Part shown: positions 7,040 to 13,167 of the stretch, one piece after another | Position numbering within the stretch: position 1 is the stretch's first letter | Layout of the letters: each line of letters opens with the position of its first letter | Source: CAXSEF01 sp964236535 | GTDB taxonomy: Bacteria > Pseudomonadota > Alphaproteobacteria > Acetobacterales > Acetobacteraceae | Direction: 5' to 3' | Assembly (NCBI GenBank): GCA_964236535.1 | Contig: CAXSEF010000090.1 | Coordinates: 1 to 13,167, forward strand | Length of the DNA stretch: 13,167 nucleotides | The notes under the pieces: generated by a model | Seen by the model: the letters and a program-made list of their open reading frames with translations, nothing else | Told to the model about the DNA's origin: nothing | The model's database searches: none | Position numbers and translations under genes: made by a program

Positions 7040-7513
7040 ATGAAACCCACAGATGCACGACACTACATGACAATCCAGACCGTTTTGGGCGTGGTCACCA
7101 ACGTCGTGATCAACGCAACGCTGGCTGCTGTGACACCTGATCATCATAAAACCGACGCGACTAGTCTGCACTCGCTTATCTTAGTGGCAATGCCACAGCT
7201 CTTTTCAGCCGCGTTTCTAAGTTCGCTCGGTCCATCCCTGATGACGCGCTGGCGTTACGTCAAAGGTGAGCTCCTGCCATTGGAGCAGAATATCCCCCGA
7301 TTGTTGAAGATCGTGGAGGTGTCGGCGCTTGTGGGCGCTCTGTCGTCTCTATTAGGTGTGACGCTAGTCGATGCGGCATTGCATATGCTCGCCCCGTTTG
7401 GCTTGAGCCCGCTCACGCGAGTCTTGTTTAACGGCAGTTGTGGAGGGTTAGTCAGCGCCTTTGCCATACGCTTCGCTCTAAAGCTATGCTTCCACACAGG
7501 TTCCGTACTTTGA
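7040..7513 (+). CDS. small multi-pass membrane protein, hypothetical
   Basis: 157 residues with about four hydrophobic segments (roughly 12-32, 43-66, 90-112 and 122-148), arranged as two pairs separated by a charged loop (RWRYVKGELLPLEQN). The two-pair layout is reminiscent of DUF2798-like small membrane proteins, but I cannot place it in a family. The ATG at 7040 has AAGGAA twelve bases upstream, rather far; a later ATG at 7067 has no better site. GC is visibly lower than in the GGDEF-EAL/HerA cassette, consistent with separate acquisition. No neighbour is co-directional and close, so it is probably expressed alone. Being intact amid pseudogenes suggests recent arrival or selection. Confidence 0.6.
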   Translation: MKPTDARHYMTIQTVLGVVTNVVINATLAAVTPDHHKTDATSLHSLILVAMPQLFSAAFLSSLGPSLMTRWRYVKGELLPLEQNIPRLLKIVEVSALVGALSSLLGVTLVDAALHMLAPFGLSPLTRVLFNGSCGGLVSAFAIRFALKLCFHTGSVL

Positions 7514-7659
7514 TCAAGCACTTCTACCAGTCCGATAAATCTGACGCCGGTCAGGCTTCTTCAACCAGCTCACAGATTGAATCACGCCATCCTTGGAACG
7601 GAAATCTCCAACGACTCTGTCAGCTCGAAAAACGCTTTAGGGTCTGAATTGTGCGGGGC

Positions 7660-7830
7660 ATCCCCCCAGCCGCCGCTCCGCGCCATGTATCTGATGGCAC
7701 TCACCATTTCGCGGGGGTCGATGCTGATCTTGCGGCTACCTCGGAGGGGCTTCGGTATCAGCGGTTAGATCCGCTCCCACTCTTCATCCGTCAGATCGGA
7801 CGGGTACCGCTTCGTCTTGAATGCAATCTT
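7660..7830 (-). pseudogene. IS5-family transposase N-terminal remnant
   Basis: On the minus strand, KTKRYPSDLTDEEWERI is the typical start of an IS5-family transposase. A TAA (7765-7767) follows, and the same frame continues PLIPKPLRGSRKISIDPREM and AIRYMARSGGGWG, the usual continuation, before similarity ends near 7660. The internal stop and the loss of the catalytic domain make it non-functional. It runs in frame out of the SDR remnant upstream, so the element probably inserted into that gene. Confidence 0.7.
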
Positions 7831-7893
7831 GGCCTTGCGGCCAGGGCTCTCTCGGGTCCACATCCCAAGCTTGAATCTCGCCGACCCCGGCTC

Positions 7894-8001
7894 GCCAATT
7901 ATCACCAAATGGACGCCCGCGCGAGCCGGGGCACAGGCGCGGCCAAGGCCGGTGCTGGCGGCACAGATCACGGCCTGGCAGCCGGCGACGCCAAGGTCTA
8001 T
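7894..8001 (-). pseudogene. short-chain dehydrogenase N-terminal remnant
   Basis: The minus-strand frame from 8001 reads IDLGVAGCQAVICAASTGLG, then RACAPARAGVHLVIIG. This is the first beta-strand and nucleotide-binding loop (xGLG) of an NAD(P)-dependent SDR whose family members begin MDLG(L/V)AGR. The start codon is ATA where ATG is expected. After about 36 residues the frame runs into IS5-type sequence, so the rest of the enzyme is gone from this strand position. Confidence 0.55.
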
Positions 8002-8179
8002 TGGGGTTAGTCTCTTGCGAGAACGATATTCGGAAGTGATGCGTCCGGTTCAGCATGGGCAAGGAGCAACGTTCACCAGCGTATCCGGCTGGTCGAGTAT
8101 AGCGGTGGAAGAGATCGTTCGTCCGTTGCGGCGGGGTGACGGGTACCAGGATGACGTGTCTCCCCAGAGCGCCCGTCGG

Positions 8180-8490
8180 TCAGATGACACGATTGTTACC
8201 ATCGTCGACCGGCAGTTGCGCTCCCGCCGTGTAGGCCAGCGTCCCATTAACGAGGGCAACGACGGCGGCCGCGACGTTCGGGGATCAAAGCCTGGTGTCG
8301 AACACCGCATCGGGATGCACTGCGTTGACCGTGACTCCATCAACGCCCAGGCGCGGGAACGGGATCGCGTTCCTGAGCACCAGGCAGTGCGCGGTGAGGT
8401 TTGATGTCGAGCGGCCGGTTCCACTCGCCGGCCAGCATGTTCTCGATCCGCATGCCCGTCCTGAAGATGCCGATACCGCCGGTGCGGTTC
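8180..8490 (-). pseudogene. second short-chain dehydrogenase, internally deleted
   Basis: Minus-strand pieces of an SDR in correct order but different frames. GGIGIFRTGMRIENMLAGEW lies around the NAG-motif position, followed by NRPLDI. After a frame change come LTAHCLVLRNAIPF, VDGVTVNAVHPDAVFDTRL and, past a stop codon, VAAAVVALVNGTLAYTAGAQ, then LPVDDGNNRVI with a stop at 8180-8182. The Ser-Tyr-Lys catalytic segment between LVLRNAIPF and VTVNAVHPD is missing. It lies upstream of the other SDR fragment although it carries C-terminal parts, so there were two SDR genes or a rearrangement. Confidence 0.55.
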
Positions 8491-8804
8491 CGGAAGGTGC
8501 AGCACGCCCTGGCGCAGTTAAGTGCGCTGCTGCGGCGCTGCCGATGCCAGCCCACTGGCGGCATATCTCCGGATCGCGCGATCCTGGCCGATACGCCTAC
8601 CGCCGATCGAGGACCAGCCGCATCAGCAGCGCGGCACCGTTGCCGGCATCCTGCTCGCGGGATTGGCGATCGCCCTAGTGAGAGAATGGCATCACTCTGT
8701 CGAGATCGGACTTCTTCCGAAGCTTCATCGCGCCGCTCCCAGTCTAGATTTACGGCCGGTGAGCCCGAAGCCTACAGCCACAGACACGTCATCGGAGGGC
8801 AACC
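8491..8804. other. no gene recognised; leader of hydrolase gene
   Basis: Both strands were read and no family was recognised. The right edge holds a strong ribosome site, GGAGGG at 8794-8799, five bases before the ATG at 8805. No promoter pair stands out. Confidence 0.45.
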
Positions 8805-9380
8805 ATGACTACCCGATCGAGGACTGGTCTTCTCATCATGGATTTTCAGGAAGGGATTGCGGAAGCGGCTGTCGCGAGCGGCGCCGTGTCAGCCGCCATG
8901 AAGGCGCGAACGGCCGCGGAACACTTCGGGATGATGGTGGCCTTCTCCAAGGTTGGCTTCCAGGAGGGCTACCCCGAGATCGGGGAAGGCACCCTGGTCT
9001 TCTCAAGGGCACGAGAAGCCGGAGCCTTTTCTCGTGAGAAGTCGAAGCTTCTGTCGGAGATCACGTCGGAACGCGATCCAGTCATCGACAAGAAGCGTTT
9101 CAGCGCCTTCACCGGGAGCAGCCTTGCTGTAATCCTGAGGGCACACGACGTCCGCGACCTCGTCCTGGCCGGCGTCTCAACGAGCGGCGTCGTCCTGTCC
9201 ACCCTCATCGAGGCGTTCGAACTGGACTATCGCCTGACCGTTCTTGCCGACGCTTGCATGGATCCGGATCCCGCCGTCCACGAGCTTCTCCTGAGGAAGG
9301 TGTTTCCGAGCCGTGCTTCCGTCCTGGACACGGATGAGTGGATAGCTGGGCTGAGCAATGCCAGTTCCAGAGGAGCCTAG
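8805..9380 (+). CDS. isochorismatase-fold hydrolase lacking the catalytic Cys
   Basis: Cytoplasmic alpha/beta hydrolase of the isochorismatase superfamily, 191 residues, the usual length. The first catalytic residue is D13 (LLIMDFQE). The Lys is in DKKRFSAFTGS (K96 by alignment with K-x-R-x-SAF). The nucleophile position, normally Cys in T-x-x-C-V, is Val here (GVSTSGVVLST, V129). Cysteine hydrolases such as amidases need that Cys; true isochorismatases of the PhzD type work without it. This variant therefore either uses Asp/Lys chemistry or binds without classical hydrolysis; the substrate is unknown. The start is fixed by GGAGGG at 8794-8799. It is followed, 260 bases on, by a second member of the superfamily and then MmgE/PrpD, all on the same strand. 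Confidence 0.88.
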   Translation: MTTRSRTGLLIMDFQEGIAEAAVASGAVSAAMKARTAAEHFGMMVAFSKVGFQEGYPEIGEGTLVFSRAREAGAFSREKSKLLSEITSERDPVIDKKRFSAFTGSSLAVILRAHDVRDLVLAGVSTSGVVLSTLIEAFELDYRLTVLADACMDPDPAVHELLLRKVFPSRASVLDTDEWIAGLSNASSRGA

Positions 9381-9640
9381 AAGGTGCTGCTCAAGTTAAT
9401 CGAGAGGGTGCGGGTCCGTAAACGTCAAGCGGTAAATGGCGTTCGAAGACTGCCGCTGCATCAAAGCTCTCCGGAGGCAGCGACATCAAGCCCGAATACT
9501 GGTGACGTTATGGACCGGATTGCGAGGATTTGCTCTGATGTTTTTCTGTGTTGCTCTGGTGATCCGCAGGCGATCTTAGGCAACTTGTTGGCATTCCCGT
9601 AATGCAGATTTACAGCCATCAAGCGGAAGGTTGGTGATTG

Positions 9641-10428
9641 ATGACCCGACGCAGCCAGCTGGACCAGCGCGTTGTCAACCGACGTGCATTTCTGGCCGGG
9701 GCCGCGAGAGCGGGTGTGCTCGCTTCAGGAGCCACTTCGAGCTTGAACGCACAAGCTGGAGAAAACCGCTACGCCTGGACCAAAAAAGAGCCGCCTTGGT
9801 CATCATCGACCTGCAGCGAAGCAACTCTGCCTTGCCCTTCGTGCCTGTCTCCTTTGGCGAGATCGTGCGGCGTAGTTCGGCGCTTGCCGCGAGCTTTCGC
9901 CGGACGGGATCCCTGGTCATCTACACCCACGTGCTTGAGCAGGAGATGCTTTCCTTTCCGGTGGACAAGCCTCTTCCGGTCGCAAGGCCGTTGCCGGGCG
10001 GCGATGACCTCGTTGCCGACGCGGGCTTCATGCCTGGCGACGTCCTGATCACAAAACGCCAGTGGGGTGCCTTCTATGGCTCTGATCTGGATCAGGAACT
10101 GCGCCGCCATCAGGTAACCACTTTAGTGCTTGCCGGCGTCGCCACGCAGGTCGGCATCGAGTCGACTGCGCGCTGGGGTCAGGACCAGGGCGCCGAGCTG
10201 GTGTTCGCCAGCGATGCGATCGGCGGCGCGTCGCAGGCCGCCAGCTCGCTCTTCATGAGTGATCTGTTGCCGCGGATGGGCCGTGTTCGGACATGCCAGC
10301 AAATATCGGCTGCGATTCGACGTCGACTTGCTGCAACGCGGGACTGCGGCGAACGATCAAATCAGACGCTGTCGGATGCGATGCGACATCGAGATGAGAA
10401 GGGGTGTTCAGTTGGACACGATCGCTAG
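9641..10428 (+). pseudogene. Tat-exported isochorismatase-fold protein, frameshifted at A6 run
   Basis: The N-terminus from ATG 9641 (GAAGG ten bases upstream) is a twin-arginine signal: NRRAFLAG at 13-20, a weakly hydrophobic stretch, and a likely cut after NAQA. The frame then loses similarity at the run of six As (9781-9786). The -1 frame continues as the enzyme: KRAALVIIDLQ (Asp codon 9808), LITKRQWGAFYGS (Lys 10054), GVATQVGIEST. Seven As would read TKKRAALVIIDLQ without a break. The Cys position is Gly (codon 10153). The fold probably ends near RVRTCQQISAAI (about 10315); the frame then runs about 35 codons further, overlapping the start of the next gene. It may be a true pseudogene, a sequencing error or a slippage gene. 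Confidence 0.75.
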
Positions 10429-11842
10429 ACGTGAGGCAAGCGATCCCCAGGGCCCGACCGGCGCGCTGGCGACCTGGCTGGCGTCGGTCGATGGGACGGC
10501 GGTCCCCGGGCCCGTCCGAGATCGGACCAAGTATCTGCTTCTCGACGGCATCGGCTGCCTCCTGGTCGGCTCCCGCCTTGATTGGTCGGCCCTTGCGGTG
10601 CAGGCGATCACCGAATTCGAAGACGGTGGCACGACGCTGATCGCAGGCTGGAACAGGAGGGCAAGCGCCTTCTCGGCTGCAATGCTCAACAGCAGTTTCA
10701 TACAGGGGTTCGAACTCGACGACTACTTCCCGGACGCGCCTATCCATCTCAATTCCACGCTTGTCCCTGCGATGTTGCCGGTCATCGAGAAGCGAGGCTC
10801 GCTGACTGGTGGAGACTTCCTCCTTGCCCTCACGCTTGGCTATGAGGTCGCCAGCAGGGTCGGCCTGGCGCTGCACGGCCCGCAGATGTTGTCTCGTGGC
10901 TGGCATTCGGGCGTGGTGTTCGGCGGCGCGGGAGCGGCCGCGGCCGCCGGCAGGCTCCTCGGGTTGCACGCGGCGGGCTTCGAGGACGCGATCGGGATCG
11001 CCTGCACCCAGGCGTGCGGGCTCATGTGCGTCCAGTTCGAGTCTATGGTGAAGCGAATGCAGCACGGCTTCGCCGCGCGCAACGGTCTTTATGGTGCGGT
11101 GTTGGCCGCGCGCGACTATATTGGCCCAAAGCGGGTGTTCGAGAGGGAATATGGCGGCTTCCTGCCCGTTTTCGGCGAGGGTCATAATCCCGATGACAAG
11201 CAGATAGCGCTGGGTCTCGGCTCGATTTGGCATACGTCAGAGATTGCGGTCAAACCCTACGCGGCTATGGCCGGCATCCACGCGGCAATCGATGCCGCGC
11301 TCGCCATTCGCGGTCGCGCGGGCGAGCAAGCGAGCGAGATCCAGGCGGTCGAGATAACGGTCGGTTCCGCAGCCTTCAGCAAAGGCGGCCATGCCATTCA
11401 TCGACCGGTAGAACCGATCACGGCGCAGTTTAGCTTGGCCTACAGCGTCGCGGTCGCGCTGATCGATGGAAAGGCCATGCTCGAGCAGTTCTCGAAGAGC
11501 CGCGTCAATGCGGAGGACGTGTGGGAGTTGATCGGCAAGACGAAGGTGTCGGAGGATGCCGGTTGGGACACCGGCGGAGCGGCGGTCTACAGGACGCATG
11601 TCTCGGTGACTCTGGGTAATGGAAGCAAGGCGGAGGAGCTTGTGGAGACGCCGCTAGGCGGTCGTGACAGGCCGCTTTCAGGCGCGGACATCGAGGACAA
11701 GTTCTTCAGCCTGATGGATGGCGTCACGGACCGGGACAGGAGCGAGAAGATACGGGACCTCGTCCTTAATCTCGATCGCGTGACGGACCTCAAACCCTTG
11801 CTTGATCTCCTCAGGGCGCCGGTTAGGAATGCACTGAGCTGA
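10394..11842 (+). CDS. MmgE/PrpD family protein
   Basis: Member of the MmgE/PrpD family (2-methylcitrate dehydratase and relatives, including cis-aconitate decarboxylase); about 482 residues, near the usual 450-480. Typical blocks in order: LLDGIGCLLVGS, FELDDYFPDAPIHLNS (family ELDD...H), LALTLGYEVASRVG, GWHSGVVFGGAGAAAAAGRL, KRMQHGFAARNG, IAVKPYAAMAGIHAAIDAAL and AQFSLAYSVAVALIDG. The common KPYPCC is KPYAAM, so the substrate is probably not methylcitrate and cannot be named. Start choice: ATG 10394 has a weak site; TTG 10412 has AAGGGG eight bases upstream and may be the real start. The frame is open further up (to ATG 10259), but that part overlaps the preceding gene. The isochorismatase-fold genes just upstream suggest one catabolic unit. 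Confidence 0.88.
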   Translation: MRRGVQLDTIARREASDPQGPTGALATWLASVDGTAVPGPVRDRTKYLLLDGIGCLLVGSRLDWSALAVQAITEFEDGGTTLIAGWNRRASAFSAAMLNSSFIQGFELDDYFPDAPIHLNSTLVPAMLPVIEKRGSLTGGDFLLALTLGYEVASRVGLALHGPQMLSRGWHSGVVFGGAGAAAAAGRLLGLHAAGFEDAIGIACTQACGLMCVQFESMVKRMQHGFAARNGLYGAVLAARDYIGPKRVFEREYGGFLPVFGEGHNPDDKQIALGLGSIWHTSEIAVKPYAAMAGIHAAIDAALAIRGRAGEQASEIQAVEITVGSAAFSKGGHAIHRPVEPITAQFSLAYSVAVALIDGKAMLEQFSKSRVNAEDVWELIGKTKVSEDAGWDTGGAAVYRTHVSVTLGNGSKAEELVETPLGGRDRPLSGADIEDKFFSLMDGVTDRDRSEKIRDLVLNLDRVTDLKPLLDLLRAPVRNALS

Positions 11843-12173
11843 CGCCCGAGGGCGGGCCCGTAGTGCATGATGCGAAACAGCTTGTAAGTTCACAAATTCT
11901 GAAGTGCGCCTGTGACGTGAACAGGTTGGGCGATTTTCACACACCACTGTGCAGGGCTTCCAACAGACAGCAGCCATTCCGGTCACCGTTTCTTGATTTG
12001 TCCAATCAGTTTGGGTGGTGTTTGACATCTTCGTAGCCTCACAGTTTTTTGCAAAACTCCTTTCTTTGATCATCCCTGAACGTGCTTGTCGTCAGCAAAC
12101 GCCAGCGCGGGACTGACAAACAGCGTGGCGGAAATCAGTCCTCATGACAGTAGACAGCGGTGAAAGGTTGGAG
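11843..12173. other. intergenic region with lower GC
   Basis: No gene is supported. A short GC hairpin (CGCCC/GGGCG around 11844-11855) follows the MmgE/PrpD stop but has no T-run. The right half is AT-richer and is where the promoter of the Rap1a-type gene should lie. Confidence 0.5.
12022..12050 (+). promoter_or_regulatory. possible sigma-70-type promoter
   Basis: A perfect TTGACA (12022-12027) stands about 17 bases before a T-run (12045-12050), which is only a half-match to TATAAT. It is some 120 bases upstream of the Rap1a-type gene. A small palindrome GTTTT-TTGC-AAAAC overlaps the -10 area (12044-12057). Confidence 0.3.
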
Positions 12174-12575
12174 ATGGTGAACTTGTACTCCAAGCGGTTG
12201 CGTGTGACCTTGATCCCGACGCTCACAGCACTCGGTCTTTTTGTGAGTGCTTCCACTAGAGCCGCTACTCCTGAAAACTACACACTTCGGTCGACTGCGG
12301 ATTTGGTCACGATCTGCTCAGGCGATGCGTCACAGGAACTTGGCTTTTGCCAGGGGTTCACGGTAGGCGTTTTTCGAGTGCTTCAGGAGGTGCAGACAGC
12401 CAAGCCTTCTGCTCGTTTCTTCTGCATGCCACTAGATCCGCCGAGCCGGACCGAGATAATTCATGAATATGTTGCGTGGGCACAGGGTACACCCAGCGAA
12501 CTCACTCGCACACCACCGGAAAGCATCGCCAGCTTTCTGGCTCAGCGCTTCCCGTGTGTCGGCCATCCTGGCTGA
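12174..12575 (+). CDS. Rap1a/Tai-domain secreted protein
   Basis: Secreted protein of about 133 residues. The signal peptide is residues 1-30 (KRLR, then a hydrophobic core, then STRAA). The mature part has the Rap1a/Tai pattern: LVTICSGDASQELGFCQGFTVG, FFCMPL and a C-terminal RFPCVG, giving four Cys that probably form two disulfides in the periplasm. Known relatives include immunity proteins against type VI effectors (Serratia Rap1a), but many stand alone with unknown roles; no effector or secretion gene is next to it here, so an immunity role is not supported. ATG 12174 is preferred because it starts directly on the signal peptide and has AAAGG eight bases before it; ATG 12144 would add ten polar residues. 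The lipoprotein gene starts 12 bases after the stop, so they are probably co-transcribed. Confidence 0.75.
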   Translation: MVNLYSKRLRVTLIPTLTALGLFVSASTRAATPENYTLRSTADLVTICSGDASQELGFCQGFTVGVFRVLQEVQTAKPSARFFCMPLDPPSRTEIIHEYVAWAQGTPSELTRTPPESIASFLAQRFPCVGHPG

Positions 12576-12587
12576 GGAGTGAGATAG

Positions 12588-12869
12588 ATGTATTTGGCAC
12601 GGGTCTTTGCTTTCTCGTCTTTCCTGTCATTCGGGTTGCTGCTTGAAGGATGTTCCGGGATGAATGACACCCAGCAGCGTGCATTGACCGGCACGGCAGG
12701 GGGTGCCGGAGTCGGCGCGATTCTGGGAGCGATCGGTGGCAACGCTGGCCTTGGTGCGGTAGCAGGTGCGGGCGCAGGGCTTGCCGGCGGCCTGATCTAC
12801 GACAACGTCAAGAAAGACGAGGCGAGGTCTTACCAAAGAGGATATTCGGCTGGACAAACGGCAAACTAA
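12588..12869 (+). CDS. glycine-zipper lipoprotein
   Basis: 93 residues. A lipoprotein-type signal ends in LLLEGC (Cys22); Glu at the -2 position is unusual for a lipobox. Residues about 34-70 are a glycine zipper (GTAGGAGVGAILGAIGG, then GAVAGAGAGLAGG) of the kind that packs in membranes, followed by a short charged tail (NVKKDEARSYQRGY). Such proteins sit in the outer membrane or periplasm of proteobacteria; the exact function is unknown. The start is supported by GAGGAG overlapping the stop of the Rap1a-type gene. Together the pair looks like a small envelope operon. Confidence 0.78.
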   Translation: MYLARVFAFSSFLSFGLLLEGCSGMNDTQQRALTGTAGGAGVGAILGAIGGNAGLGAVAGAGAGLAGGLIYDNVKKDEARSYQRGYSAGQTAN

Positions 12870-12928
12870 AGCTGGGACGTCAACAAAGGCCCGCGTGCTG
12901 ACGCGTGCGGCACGAGATGTACATGACG

Positions 12929-13012
12929 TCAGCCCTGTTGAGGGATGCCGCCGTCGCCGAAGACCATCGCCTCCGCATCGTCGTTCGACAGCATTGTCAT
13001 GACGACGTCCGT
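12929..13012 (-). pseudogene. 3-hydroxyisobutyrate-dehydrogenase-like remnant
   Basis: The minus-strand frame from 13012 reads TDVVMTMLSNDDAEAMVFGD, then GGIPQQG and TGA (12929-12931). This matches the DVV(I/V)TMLPD...V(V/L)FGxGG stretch of the N-terminal NAD-binding domain in 6-phosphogluconate/3-hydroxyisobutyrate-dehydrogenase-type enzymes, with one residue missing after DDA. Only about 27 residues remain. Upstream it is fused out of frame to an ISL3 transposase fragment. Confidence 0.45.
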
Positions 13013-13026
13013 GCACGCTGCACGAC

Positions 13027-13167
13027 CTGGAAAGCCGCGATGATCTCACGTGTCTCAACCAGCGCTGGAACCCCGGCTTCGATGGCGGCGATCGTCACCG
13101 TCTGCGGCCGGCTGAGGTTGTCGCGGGCGGTGGTCAGTAGGCATCCCAGGGTGCGGGCGGAGAGAAC
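13027..13167 (-). pseudogene. ISL3-family transposase fragment (continues beyond window)
   Basis: The minus-strand frame from the window edge reads RTLGCLLTTARDNLSRPQTV, then IAAIEAGVPALVETREIIAA and FQ. This resembles the region before the C-terminal part of ISL3-type DDE transposases, which have a related ...RDxLSxPxAVTVAxIE...LVEAREVIAAF block. Similarity stops abruptly at about 13027, before the family's conserved NGQTEGQI segment. The 5' part lies outside the window, so the element may be intact up to the break. Confidence 0.6.

Noticed and set aside
7817..8404. 195-codon plus-strand frame
   Set aside because: It lies opposite SDR remnants readable on the minus strand and has no family similarity itself.
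9384..9602. 72-codon plus-strand frame between the two hydrolase genes
   Set aside because: No convincing ribosome site, no recognisable domain and irregular composition; treated as spacer.
10253..11233. 326-codon minus-strand frame opposite MmgE/PrpD
   Set aside because: Antisense to conserved MmgE/PrpD blocks with high-GC shadow composition.
12877..12931. GACGTCA repeated near 12876 and 12925 as a possible operator pair
   Set aside because: Short, common in GC-rich DNA, and located after rather than before a gene.
1..13167. CRISPR array, tRNA or rRNA genes
   Set aside because: No regularly spaced direct repeats, cloverleaf or ribosomal RNA sequence was seen on either strand.

Overview
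This is a GC-rich proteobacterial window. The best guess is Alphaproteobacteria: there is a remnant of a Ti-type TraA relaxase, plus DUF418, MmgE/PrpD and Rap1a-type genes and IS66, IS5 and ISL3 debris. The class assignment is an inference and no rRNA or tRNA is present to settle it. A run of 100 Ns (4870-4969) is an assembly gap lying inside a transposase gene.

Layout. (1) 2-940: the 3' part of a DUF418 membrane protein, cut by the window edge. (2) 1208-4692: a tight two-gene unit made of an intact GGDEF-EAL cyclic-di-GMP enzyme and a HerA-like hexameric DNA-translocase ATPase. Their ATG and TGA overlap in ATGA, so they are probably translationally coupled. This is the most interesting intact system here. 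(3) About 4713-6731: a mobile-DNA graveyard with an internally deleted IS66 element on the minus strand, unassigned sequence, and the frameshifted C-terminus of a TraA relaxase. (4) 7040-7513: an intact small membrane protein of lower GC than the neighbouring cassettes. (5) 7660-8490: remnants of an IS5-family transposase and of two short-chain dehydrogenases on the minus strand. (6) 8805-11842: a plus-strand metabolic group with an intact isochorismatase-fold hydrolase, a second one with a Tat signal that is broken by a one-base shift at an A6 run, and an intact MmgE/PrpD protein. (7) 12174-12869: a Rap1a-type secreted protein followed by a glycine-zipper lipoprotein. (8) 12929-13167: fragments of a 3-hydroxyisobutyrate-dehydrogenase-like gene and an ISL3 transposase on the minus strand.

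Reading of the whole: two dead SDR genes, two isochorismatase-fold genes, MmgE/PrpD and a dead NAD-binding dehydrogenase look like what is left of one catabolic locus that insertion sequences have taken apart. The GGDEF-EAL/HerA pair is intact and sits immediately beside the IS66 copy. Many short open frames on the opposite strand are high-GC shadows and are left out.
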